A stretch of DNA of 5,311 nucleotides from an uncultured Oscillospiraceae bacterium (GCA_905203795.1 CAJKXG010000097.1:1-5311); one strand, 5' to 3'. Shown: positions 1 through 5,311, counted from the first letter of the stretch. Translations and numbers: made by a program. Notes: generated by a model from the sequence alone, not told the origin.

Positions 1-8
1 GCTTTCCT

Positions 9-875
9 TTATGCCTTTTTGAAAATAAACGACTTACTCAAAAAGAAATTGATGATCAGCACAACGATGTTGCCGAGCACCTTGGCGATGCCGTCGCTGA
101 TGTGCAGCGTGCCGATCATGAGAAACAGCAGCACTTGATTCACACACAGCGAAAACACCCGCACGCCGCAAAACCGTCCCGCTTCCCGCAGAATCTCTGT
201 CGGCGTGTGCGCGTCGCCGCGAAACACCCACAGCTTGTTCGACACATAGGCAAACAGCGTCGAGCCGACCCACGCCACCGCGTTGCCGATGAGATAATGC
301 AGCGACAGCAGGTTGCCGCACACAAAAAACAGCACCAGATCGATGAGCGTCGTGCCCACGCCGCACACGGCGTACCCCACCGTCTCGCGGTTGATCAGCT
401 TGGGGAACCGCCGCCATGCCCAGCAAAACACGCCGATACACAGCAGCATGACGCCCGCGCCCGCCCATTCACAGACGAGCTGCATCCAAATAGCGGACGA
501 CGTATACTGCATCAGCGCGCGGCTGAGACCGCCCAGCGCGGCGAGCAGCACACACAGCGCGCCGCCGAGTGCCAACGAACTGTTCTGCCGCCAGCCGGAG
601 GTGCGCAGCGACCGCCACACTCCCGCCGCCAACAGCGCATACAGCAACGCCGGAACGAGTAGCGGCACCAGCCGCAGGAACACGCCCTGCGCCGCCGTAT
701 TCAAATCCCCCAGCACCGCCGTCGTGAGCCACAGCAGCCCGTTCGCCAGCGCCGTCATATTCGACTCCGCCATCTGCTGCGGCAGCGCCGACAGCAGCAG
801 CACCCACATCGCCCACAGCGTCGTGACCACCCAGCGGCAAATCGGCATGATTTTGTCGAATTTTATATCCTTCAA
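9..875 (-). CDS. GtrA-family membrane protein with extra N-terminal membrane half (VanZ-like?)
   Basis: Polytopic membrane protein of 288 residues. Residues about 163-288 form a GtrA domain: a four-helix unit with the family's two signature ends, N-K-L-W-V-F-R near 213-219 and N-F-F-L-S-K-S-F-I-F near 276-285. GtrA proteins are thought to help move polyprenyl-linked sugars across the membrane or otherwise serve cell-surface polysaccharide synthesis; the substrate here is unknown. Ordinary GtrA proteins are about 120-150 residues, so the first ~155 residues are extra. They hold about four hydrophobic segments (15-31, 67-86, 101-118, 131-153). The stretch W-V-L-L-L-S-A-L-P-Q-Q at 24-34 and the later layout recall VanZ-like proteins, but the usual VanZ H-F and D-E-x-x-Q residues are not evident, so that link is weak. 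The start is TTG at 875, chosen because AAAGGAG lies 9 bases upstream; the internal ATG at 848 has no comparable site. The stop is TAA at 9-11. The gene follows the HAD gene by 32 bases. The GtrA call is firm; the function is not. Confidence 0.85.
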   Translation of the reverse strand: MKDIKFDKIMPICRWVVTTLWAMWVLLLSALPQQMAESNMTALANGLLWLTTAVLGDLNTAAQGVFLRLVPLLVPALLYALLAAGVWRSLRTSGWRQNSSLALGGALCVLLAALGGLSRALMQYTSSAIWMQLVCEWAGAGVMLLCIGVFCWAWRRFPKLINRETVGYAVCGVGTTLIDLVLFFVCGNLLSLHYLIGNAVAWVGSTLFAYVSNKLWVFRGDAHTPTEILREAGRFCGVRVFSLCVNQVLLFLMIGTLHISDGIAKVLGNIVVLIINFFLSKSFIFKKA

Positions 876-884
876 GCCACCACG

Positions 885-890
885 CTCCTT
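885..890 (-). promoter_or_regulatory. Ribosome binding site supporting a TTG start
   Basis: The minus strand reads AAGGAG here, 9 bases before TTG at 875. No in-frame ATG or GTG lies between this site and the TTG, so it decides for the TTG start of the GtrA-domain protein over the internal ATG at 848. Confidence 0.65.
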
Positions 891-907
891 TCCGCGTCAA
901 GGTGGAA

Positions 908-1668
908 TCAAAGCCCCGGAATATAGCGGCGAATCGCGGCGGCAACGCCGTCCTCCGCGCTGGACAGTGTGATGTGCTTTGCCCGCTTTTTCAGTTCGTC
1001 GCACGCGTTGCCCATCGCCACACCGATGCCCACATAGTCGATCATATCCGCGTCGTTCATGCTGTCGCCGATCCCCATCGCCCGCTCACGCGGGATGCCG
1101 GTGGTCTCCAGCACCGTTCGGATGCCGCCGGATTTGCAGCAGCCGCGCGGCAGCGCTTCCATGTAGGTTGGGTGTTGGATCACCTCGAAATATGGTTCGA
1201 GCAGTGCGCGTCCCTCGGGCGCGAGCTGTCCGTCGGCGGTGATTTTGGAGATCGGTGCACCGGCGTAGCGATCGGAAAAATCCGTCTCCGCCGTGATCTC
1301 CTTCCAATCCGGCTGGCGGTAGCCCACCTCGTGCATGTAGAACATATCGTCCTCGCCCTCGATCACCAGTGCGACGTCCTGCGGGAGATAATAGCGGCAA
1401 ACACAGCGCAGCGCTTCCTCCGACAGGCAGGTACGGCTGAGACGCCGATCCCCCAGCCGCACATCCGCACCGCCGCCCGCGATCACGCCGTCGAACCCGA
1501 CCGCCAGCGTTTCGCGCGGGATGCACCGCATGGAACGTCCGGTGCACAGCAGCACCAGATGTCCCGCCCGCTGGGCGTCGCGGACAGCACGCACATTGGC
1601 GGGCGACGGGGGGGGGCGGGCATAGTTCAGTGTGCCGTCGATATCCAAAAAATCGCGTAGGGTTGCAT
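908..1668 (-). CDS. Cof-type HAD-IIB hydrolase, apparent frameshift at codon 7-8
   Basis: HAD-superfamily phosphatase of the Cof (IIB) type, normally acting on small phosphorylated metabolites such as sugar phosphates or flavin precursors in the cytosol. All four motifs are present, numbered as if the frame were intact (253 residues): D9-I-D11-G-T (nucleophile and acid/base), L-L-C-T43-G-R, the motif III lysine K179, and G-D202-S-M-N-D206 (Mg binding), followed by G-V-A-M-G-N-A and E-D-G-V-A near the end. The HAD frame is open from 1648 (a TTG) to TGA at 908-910. The natural start, however, is ATG at 1668-1666: AAAAGGAG sits 7 bases before it, and it reads MQPYAIF, an ideal first beta strand. 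That frame leaves the HAD frame in the run of six T at 1652-1647 and stops at TGA 1629-1627. One extra T would give MQPYAIFLDIDGTL. The possible explanations are a sequencing or assembly error, a real mutation (pseudogene), phase variation, or ribosomal slippage. Starting at TTG 1648 would delete the first beta strand and has no ribosome binding site. Family membership is certain; whether the gene is expressed intact is open. Confidence 0.85.
1608..1616 (-). repeat. Nine-C homopolymer inside the HAD gene
   Basis: The plus strand has nine consecutive G (nine C on the coding strand), encoding the Pro-Pro-Pro of A-R-P-P-P-S-P just after the DIDGT motif. As given, the tract keeps the HAD frame intact. 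Tracts of this length are prone to slippage in replication and in sequencing. Confidence 0.9.
1647..1652 (-). other. Six-T run where the HAD reading frame breaks
   Basis: The coding strand reads GCG ATT TTT TGG from the ATG at 1668, but the conserved DIDGT motif is read as TTT TTG GAT ATC GAC, one base back. The two frames meet at this run. Seven T instead of six would join the well-placed ATG to the HAD frame without any other change. Confidence 0.75.
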
Positions 1669-1675
1669 AGGGAAA

Positions 1676-1683
1676 CTCCTTTT
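1676..1683 (-). promoter_or_regulatory. Ribosome binding site of the HAD gene
   Basis: The minus strand reads AAAAGGAG, 7 bases before ATG at 1668. It is one of the better sites in the window and is the main reason for taking that ATG as the original start despite the frame break that follows. Confidence 0.75.
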
Positions 1684-1729
1684 AACATGGGACTTCTCGC
1701 CGACGTATACTGAAAGAGAGCCATCGTGC

Positions 1730-2962
1730 TCAAAACACATAGCGCCCGTCGGGGTGATAGAGAATGTAGCTTGCTTTTTCGCCGTATAGTTCGGTCAGCG
1801 CGCGCACTTCGTCCGCGATCTGCGCTGCCGAATAGTCGTCTGCCTGTATCCACGGCACGATCGCCGGTCGTTTGTCCGCCGCGATCAGTTCGACCCGCGC
1901 TTTGATCTGCGCTGCCAGCAGCGACACCGCCTCATAGGGGTGGGACGCGGGCGCGCTCAGCTTTTGCGTGCCGACCGTCAGCTTGTTGCCGAGCGACGAG
2001 GGGAGCAGCATCGGCGACACAGCGGGCGCGCCGAAGGTCAGCGGATTGCCGCCGAACGGCTGTGTGCCGTCTCCGATCGCCGCCAGTGCGGGCGAGGACA
2101 GCATCCAGTGACCGCTCCCCACTGCTTCGGTCATCTCGGCGGCAAACTGCGAGAGGATCTCCGCGCGAGACAGCGATGTTTCCGCAAACTCGCCGAAATA
2201 CGCTCTGGAGGTTTGGTTGGGGAACTGCACGCCGTCCAGCATCAGCAGGTCACAGCCCGCACCGCGCAGTTCCGCCGCCAGTTCGGTGATAAATCGGCGG
2301 GCATCCGGCGCATAAGGATTGAGCCAGCGCTTGCCGCCTTTGTCGGGCGCGTTGTCGTACCAGGTGGACTTGGGACTGCCCTGCACCGTGATACGCGCAT
2401 TTTCCAGATGGCGCGGCGACAGCGGATCGGCGAAGGCATACAGCCGCGGAACAGGGGTGAAGCCCTTGTCGCGCAGCGTTTGCAGCGCCGCTTTCAGTTC
2501 GTCCATCGTCAGCGCGTCGGCGGCGATGCTCTCAGCCTGCACCGCCAGCTCGGTCGCGGACGCATAGCGAATCACGCCGTCCGCACCCTTCAGGTCAAAC
2601 AGCACTGCGTTGTATCCGGCGGCAGAGGCGGCGGTCAGCGTCTGTTCCCACGCCGTCAGATCGCGCAGTGCCGACGACGGCAGATAGATCATGCGCATAC
2701 CGCTGAACGACACCGTGTCCGTCGGGGTGTCCGGTATGTCCGACGACGTATCCGGCGTGTCGGCGGGTGTGCTTGCCGGCGGATCGGTGGGAACTGTCGT
2801 CGCGGAGGACGACGGTTCGGTCGTGTTGGTGCGGGAAAGCAGCGGGATGAGATAATAGCCGGCGACGATCATGGCGGGAATCAGCAAAATCGTCAGCACC
2901 GTACCTATGATCTTGCCGGGATTCCGCCGTTTGCGGAACAGCCGCTTACTTTTGCGGGACAT
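1730..2962 (-). CDS. Membrane-anchored DUF4015-like putative glycosyl hydrolase
   Basis: Protein of 410 residues. A very basic N-terminus (residues 1-17, rich in Lys and Arg) precedes one membrane segment (about 18-41). A Ser/Thr/Pro/Asp linker (about 44-85) then leads to an outward-facing domain (about 88-410), so it is probably a signal-anchored extracellular protein. The domain resembles DUF4015, a TIM-barrel-like putative glycosyl hydrolase family: F-D-L-K-G-A-D-G at 122-129, P-V-P-R-L-Y-A-F-A-D-P at 170-180, W-L-N-P-Y at 213-217, L-L-M-L-D243-G-V-Q-F-P at 239-248, and a late P-W-I-Q at 370-373. From memory the family usually reads F-K-D-P and f-D-Y-x-R-F-P at two of these places, so this copy keeps the Asp but differs at nearby Lys, Tyr and Arg positions. 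Substrate and activity are unknown; a cell-wall or polysaccharide role is inferred from the family only. It starts 36 bases after rnfA, where rnfB would sit in many Rnf operons, and is probably co-transcribed. The ATG start is preceded by AAGGA and AGGTG. Confidence 0.8.
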   Translation of the reverse strand: MSRKSKRLFRKRRNPGKIIGTVLTILLIPAMIVAGYYLIPLLSRTNTTEPSSSATTVPTDPPASTPADTPDTSSDIPDTPTDTVSFSGMRMIYLPSSALRDLTAWEQTLTAASAAGYNAVLFDLKGADGVIRYASATELAVQAESIAADALTMDELKAALQTLRDKGFTPVPRLYAFADPLSPRHLENARITVQGSPKSTWYDNAPDKGGKRWLNPYAPDARRFITELAAELRGAGCDLLMLDGVQFPNQTSRAYFGEFAETSLSRAEILSQFAAEMTEAVGSGHWMLSSPALAAIGDGTQPFGGNPLTFGAPAVSPMLLPSSLGNKLTVGTQKLSAPASHPYEAVSLLAAQIKARVELIAADKRPAIVPWIQADDYSAAQIADEVRALTELYGEKASYILYHPDGRYVF

Positions 2963-2970
2963 ACGGCCAC

Positions 2971-2980
2971 ACCTGTCCTT
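2971..2980 (-). promoter_or_regulatory. Ribosome binding site of the DUF4015-like gene
   Basis: The minus strand reads AAGGACAGGT, giving two partial Shine-Dalgarno cores: AGGT 8 bases before ATG 2962, and AAGGA 13 bases before it. Moderate strength. The whole 36-base gap after rnfA holds only this site and no terminator-like hairpin. Confidence 0.5.
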
Positions 2981-2998
2981 TCATAAAGTGAAAATCGC

Positions 2999-3583
2999 TT
3001 ATACCAGCGCGCCTGTGCCGAAACCCAGCAGCGCCAGCGCGGTCAGACCGAGATAGAGCAGCGTCAGCGGCAAACCGCGAAACGCCTGCGGCACATCGGG
3101 ATGATCCATCCGCTCGCGCCCCACCACCGTGAGCGCGCCGAGCAGCATAAATCCGATGCAAGAGCCGAGCGCCAGCCCGATCGTGCCGGAGAGAGTCAAC
3201 ACCACGCGGTGATTGGCGATCAGCGTCACGCCGATGGTGAGATTGTTGAACACAGCCAGCGACAGCAGCCGCTGCATGTGGGCGTAAAAGCCCGGCAAAA
3301 AGCGGCGGGTGAGCAGCGTCACAGCGATATACAGCAGCGACGCGATCACCACCATCACCAACGGCCGCAGCAGCTTGGCGGTGGTGCCGTTGCCGATCAG
3401 CATGTCGATCGGATACACGCACAGCACCATGGTGGTGGAAAACACGCACATCAGCGCCCCGAGCGGCACAATATCGCGCGGGCGGCGGATGACGCGCAGC
3501 ATGATCGAGCTGCCGAAGCCGGTGCTCAGCAGCAGGTTTTGAAACAGCGCCGTCGCCAACAGCATATAAAACAGATCGCTCAT
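2999..3583 (-). CDS. rnfA: RnfA-family membrane subunit lacking both Fe-S cysteines
   Basis: Protein of 194 residues with about six membrane helices; E. coli RsxA is 193 as I recall it. In Rnf (ferredoxin:NAD+ oxidoreductase) and Nqr, RnfA/NqrE pairs with RnfE/NqrD in the membrane, and two cysteines from each hold a [2Fe-2S] cluster at the pseudo-twofold axis. Against recalled RsxA the first 60 residues align without gaps (M-T-D / M-S-D, L-I-D / P-I-D), and the C-terminal R-E-R-M-D-H-P-D-V-P-Q-A-F-R-G at 156-170 matches the family's R-E-R-L-x-x-x-D-V-P-x-x-F-R-G. Both cysteines are replaced: the usual G-L/I-C-P is G24-S-S26-I, and the usual T-N-C is F-N113-N114. Other cysteines (46, 55, 142) are not at ligand positions. 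The start ATG overlaps the rnfE stop in ATGA, with AGGAGGAG 5 bases upstream. Membership is firm; a normal electron-carrying role is doubtful. Confidence 0.9.
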   Translation of the reverse strand: MSDLFYMLLATALFQNLLLSTGFGSSIMLRVIRRPRDIVPLGALMCVFSTTMVLCVYPIDMLIGNGTTAKLLRPLVMVVIASLLYIAVTLLTRRFLPGFYAHMQRLLSLAVFNNLTIGVTLIANHRVVLTLSGTIGLALGSCIGFMLLGALTVVGRERMDHPDVPQAFRGLPLTLLYLGLTALALLGFGTGALV

Positions 3584-4260
3584 GCCGTCTCCTCCTCTTC
3601 CGCCGCCGATTCATCCTGCACGGGCGGCTGGGTCAGGCGGCGCAAAAACCGCTGGGTATGTTGCAGCGCGGCGGACATCACCGCCAGCATGATAAATGCC
3701 AAAAACGGCGTGATCACCTTATCGCGCGGCAAAAACGGCTTGATCAGTGGCACATCCCACAGCGTGCCGTACGCCGCCAGTTCCCGCACGGCGGACACCA
3801 GACAGATCACCAGCCCGAAGCCGAGCGTCGAACCGAGTGCATCCATCACGGCGGCAGGCGGACGGTTGGACACCGAAAATCCGCCCGCGCGGTAGGTCAC
3901 CAGTGTGTTGACCGCCATCAGCGGCAAAAACAGATACAGAGACGCGTATAATTCATGCGACCAATAGGTGTCCACCAGATACGCCGCGCCGATCAGCAGC
4001 AGCGACGCGCCGGTGGTATACAGCGGTGCGCGCAGCCAGGCGGGCAGCCGCTCGCCGACCAGTGACATCAGCAGACCGGTGGGCAGCAGCACCAGCGCGG
4101 TGCACAGCGTGAGCAGTACGCCGTTTTTCAGCGTCGTGCCCGCAATGAGAATGGGGCACAGACCGATCGCCTGCACCAGCACGATGTTGCGCGCCAGAAA
4201 GGTGTCGAAGAAAATCGCGGACAAATTCCAGAATTTATGCACGCCGGAAGACGATTTCAT
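3580..4260 (-). CDS. rnfE: RnfE-family membrane subunit with one Fe-S cysteine replaced
   Basis: Protein of 226 residues with about six membrane helices, near the usual RnfE length. In Rnf and Nqr it is the antiparallel partner of RnfA, together holding a [2Fe-2S] cluster within the membrane. Family marks visible are N-I-V-L-V-Q-A-I-G-L-C35-P at 25-36, P-L-M-A-V-N-T at 113-119 followed by R124-A-G-G-F, and R-E-L-A-A-Y-G-T-L-W at 159-168. Cys35 of the G-L-C-P motif is kept, but the second ligand cysteine (usual V/T-N-C) is Thr119. The start is ATG at 4260 because it forms an ATGA overlap with the rnfD stop and has GGGAGGTG 7 bases upstream; an open frame extends to 4374, but that part is rnfD in another frame. 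The C-terminus is a polar tail ending E-E-E-E-T-A, whose codons also supply the rnfA ribosome binding site. No rnfG gene lies between rnfD and this gene. Confidence 0.9.
   Translation of the reverse strand: MKSSSGVHKFWNLSAIFFDTFLARNIVLVQAIGLCPILIAGTTLKNGVLLTLCTALVLLPTGLLMSLVGERLPAWLRAPLYTTGASLLLIGAAYLVDTYWSHELYASLYLFLPLMAVNTLVTYRAGGFSVSNRPPAAVMDALGSTLGFGLVICLVSAVRELAAYGTLWDVPLIKPFLPRDKVITPFLAFIMLAVMSAALQHTQRFLRRLTQPPVQDESAAEEEETA
3589..3596 (-). promoter_or_regulatory. rnfA ribosome binding site inside the rnfE tail
   Basis: The minus strand reads AGGAGGAG, 5 bases before the rnfA ATG at 3583. It lies within the glutamate codons at the end of rnfE, so the acidic tail of RnfE and the strong rnfA initiation site are the same DNA. 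With the ATGA overlap this points to translational coupling. Confidence 0.8.
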
Positions 4261-5243
4261 ACCGCCGCACCTCCCTTCCGGTTTTGACGGTGCGCCCGCA
4301 CCGCGTAGGACAGCGACCAGCAGGCACGGTCGAGCAGGGTGGAGAACAGGTTGACGATCAGCACGGCGAAGCAACAGCCTTCCTCATATTGCCCCGTGTG
4401 CCGCAACACCATCACCAGCGCCCCCGCCGCCGCACCGTATACGGTCCGCGCCAGCCAATGGCGGGGAGCCGTGACGGGGTCGGTGATCATGAACACGCCC
4501 GCAAACAACAGGTATCCCGCGCACAGCTCCAGCATCAGGCTGTTTTGCCAGCCGCTGGACACGCGCGAAAACGCCAGCGCTCCCACGGCGCACACGGCGA
4601 GATACGGCAGCAATATACAGGGCGAGACCGTACGGCGGGCGAGCAGATACAGCGCGCACGCCAGCAGGATCAGAATGCCCACCGCGCCGACGGGACCGGG
4701 AAAGTCGCCGAGCAGCAGATCGGACAGCGTATACATCGTTTCGCCGCCGCTTTTCAGCTGCGCAGCGGGCGAGGTGACCGCCGTGAGATTTTCCAGCCCG
4801 CCGAGCGCCTGCTCAGGGCTGGGGTATGTAAACATTTTTTCAGGGAACAGCACTGTCACAAAGGCGATGCCGCCCGCGGCGGGATTGAACACATTGCGGC
4901 CTTTGCCGCCAAACGGCATTTTGACGACCAAAATGGCAAAGGCAGCGGCGATGATCGGCATCCACAGCGAAGCCAGCGGCGACATCAGCGCGCCGATGAT
5001 CCCGCCGGTGACGGCAGCCGTGCCGTCGAGCAACGTCGGGCGGCGGCCCATCAGCACACAGGCAAACGCCTCGCACACAAGAGCGGAAAGAATGCCCGCC
5101 AACAAAAGCTGCACCGGTCGGAAGCCGTAATAGACACAAGAGAACGCCGTCAGCGGCACAAGCGCGACCAACACGTCCAGCGACATGCCGGCGGCGCGTT
5201 CGGTGCGCCGCAGATGCGGCGCGGCAGCCGGTTTAAGCGTCAT
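4257..5243 (-). CDS. rnfD: RnfD/NqrB-family membrane subunit with altered FMN-attachment motif
   Basis: Protein of 328 residues with about nine to ten hydrophobic segments. RnfD/NqrB is a membrane core subunit of the ion-pumping Rnf/Nqr complexes; it normally carries FMN bound covalently to a threonine by a phosphodiester bond made by ApbE. Family marks are F-G-G-K-G-R-N-V-F-N-P-A at 111-122, F-M-I-T-D-P-V-T-A-P at 251-260, and Q-Y-E-E-G-C-C-F-A-V-L-I-V-N at 285-298, each in the expected order. The FMN segment, D-G-I-S-Q-A-T-P-L in recalled E. coli RsxD, corresponds here to N152-L-T-A-V-T-S158-P159-A. The conserved Asp and the A-T pair are lost; the acceptor place is Ser158 or, with a two-residue shift, Ala160. 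The ATG at 5243 lies 4 bases after a GGGGGGAG site and overlaps the upstream gene by 11 bases; the stop overlaps rnfE by 4. The family call is firm. Confidence 0.92.
   Translation of the reverse strand: MTLKPAAAPHLRRTERAAGMSLDVLVALVPLTAFSCVYYGFRPVQLLLAGILSALVCEAFACVLMGRRPTLLDGTAAVTGGIIGALMSPLASLWMPIIAAAFAILVVKMPFGGKGRNVFNPAAGGIAFVTVLFPEKMFTYPSPEQALGGLENLTAVTSPAAQLKSGGETMYTLSDLLLGDFPGPVGAVGILILLACALYLLARRTVSPCILLPYLAVCAVGALAFSRVSSGWQNSLMLELCAGYLLFAGVFMITDPVTAPRHWLARTVYGAAAGALVMVLRHTGQYEEGCCFAVLIVNLFSTLLDRACWSLSYAVRAHRQNRKGGAAV
4268..4275 (-). promoter_or_regulatory. rnfE ribosome binding site
   Basis: The minus strand reads GGGAGGTG, 7 bases before ATG 4260 and inside the end of rnfD. It fixes the rnfE start at 4260 rather than any upstream codon of the longer open frame. 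Confidence 0.8.
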
Positions 5244-5310
5244 GCTGCTCCCCCCAATTCAAAAAGATACTGCCGTCATCGGCGCGCTGCGCCTCCGCCA
5301 TCAGCGACGT
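5233..5310 (-). CDS. 3' end of an unidentified gene, rnfC by position
   Basis: Only one minus-strand frame is open from the window edge; it encodes 25 residues (T-S-L-M-A-E-A-Q-R-A-D-D-G-S-I-F-L-N-W-G and then E-Q-H-D-A) and ends at TAA 5235-5233. It overlaps the start of rnfD by 11 bases, as expected of an operon partner. In most Rnf operons the gene before rnfD is rnfC, the soluble NADH- and Fe-S-binding subunit, so that is the first guess. The residues seen contain no motif that could confirm it, and an rnfG or unrelated gene is also possible. The rest lies outside the window. Confidence 0.5.
   Translation of the reverse strand, partial: TSLMAEAQRADDGSIFLNWGEQHDA
5248..5255 (-). promoter_or_regulatory. 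rnfD ribosome binding site
   Basis: The minus strand reads GGGGGGAG, 4 bases before ATG 5243, inside the last codons of the upstream gene. The spacing is short, but the site is purine-rich and supports this start. Confidence 0.55.
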
Positions 5311-5311
5311 G

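Noticed and set aside
498..509. Twelve-base match CGACGTATACTG at 498-509 and 1701-1712
   Set aside because: One pair of this length is expected by chance in a window this size; one copy is within a coding region and no longer repeat surrounds either.
102..972. Long plus-strand open frames opposite the GtrA-domain gene
   Set aside because: They are rich in Arg, His, Gln and Ala, have no recognisable domain, and mirror a GC-rich gene with clear family motifs on the minus strand. The same holds for the plus-strand frames at 902-1660, 1940-2986, 3101-3895 and 4339-5130.
1646..1648. TTG as the true start of the HAD gene
   Set aside because: There is no ribosome binding site before it and it would remove the hydrophobic first beta strand that precedes the nucleophile Asp in HAD enzymes, while a perfect candidate strand is encoded just upstream in the other frame.
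1647..1656. Programmed -1 ribosomal frameshift at the six-T run
   Set aside because: The run allows P-site slippage on TTT, but it is short, lies 6 codons from the start, and I see no clear downstream stem-loop. A simple indel or read error is more likely, though not excluded.
1669..1729. Promoter or terminator between the DUF4015-like gene and the HAD gene
   Set aside because: The 61-base gap has a GTATAC palindrome and a TATACG that could pass for a -10 box, but no matching -35 box and no GC stem with a T run, so neither can be supported.
4261..4374. Longer N-terminus for RnfE starting at 4374
   Set aside because: The extra 38 residues are Arg- and Pro-rich and lie wholly within rnfD. ATG 4260 has a strong ribosome binding site, an ATGA overlap, and gives the usual family length.

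Overview
The window is a GC-rich, gene-dense stretch with every gene on the minus strand, so transcription runs from high to low coordinates. The Rnf-family membrane subunits, the Cof-type HAD phosphatase, the DUF4015-type putative glycosyl hydrolase, the GtrA-type membrane protein and the AGGAGG-type ribosome binding sites together suggest a high-GC anaerobic Firmicute, perhaps an Oscillospiraceae/Ruminococcaceae-like gut clostridium. That placement is an inference from gene content, not from a marker gene.

Layout in transcription order: the last 25 codons of an unidentified gene (5310-5233; rnfC by position only), rnfD (5243-4257), rnfE (4260-3580), rnfA (3583-2999), a membrane-anchored DUF4015-like protein (2962-1730), a Cof-type HAD hydrolase with an apparent 1-base frameshift next to its start (1668-908), and a GtrA-domain membrane protein with an extra N-terminal membrane half (875-9). 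The first four genes overlap by 11, 4 and 4 bases and have good Shine-Dalgarno sequences, so they are translationally coupled. The later genes follow at gaps of 36, 61 and 32 bases with no visible terminator, and may be co-transcribed. No intergenic stretch exceeds about 60 bases. I see no RNA gene, insertion sequence, CRISPR array or riboswitch.

The main point of interest is the Rnf block. The usual order in bacteria is C-D-G-E-A-B or B-C-D-G-E-A. Here rnfG is absent between D and E, and rnfB does not follow A. The three subunits present are clear family members by length, order and conserved motifs, yet the residues that hold redox cofactors are largely altered. Both membrane cysteines of RnfA are replaced (Ser26, Asn114), one of the two in RnfE is replaced (Thr119, with Cys35 kept), and the RnfD segment that normally carries the covalent FMN threonine reads TAVTSPAAQLK instead of a D-x-x-S/T-x-A-T-P type motif. 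Taken together this looks like a reduced, possibly redox-silent or repurposed Rnf/Nqr-like membrane complex. Whether G and B lie elsewhere, and whether a normal Rnf exists in the same genome, cannot be seen here.

The second point of interest is the HAD gene. A well-placed ATG with a strong ribosome binding site reads MQPYAIF and then leaves the HAD frame at a run of six T. One more T would restore a perfect HAD N-terminus, and a run of nine C lies 30 bases further on.
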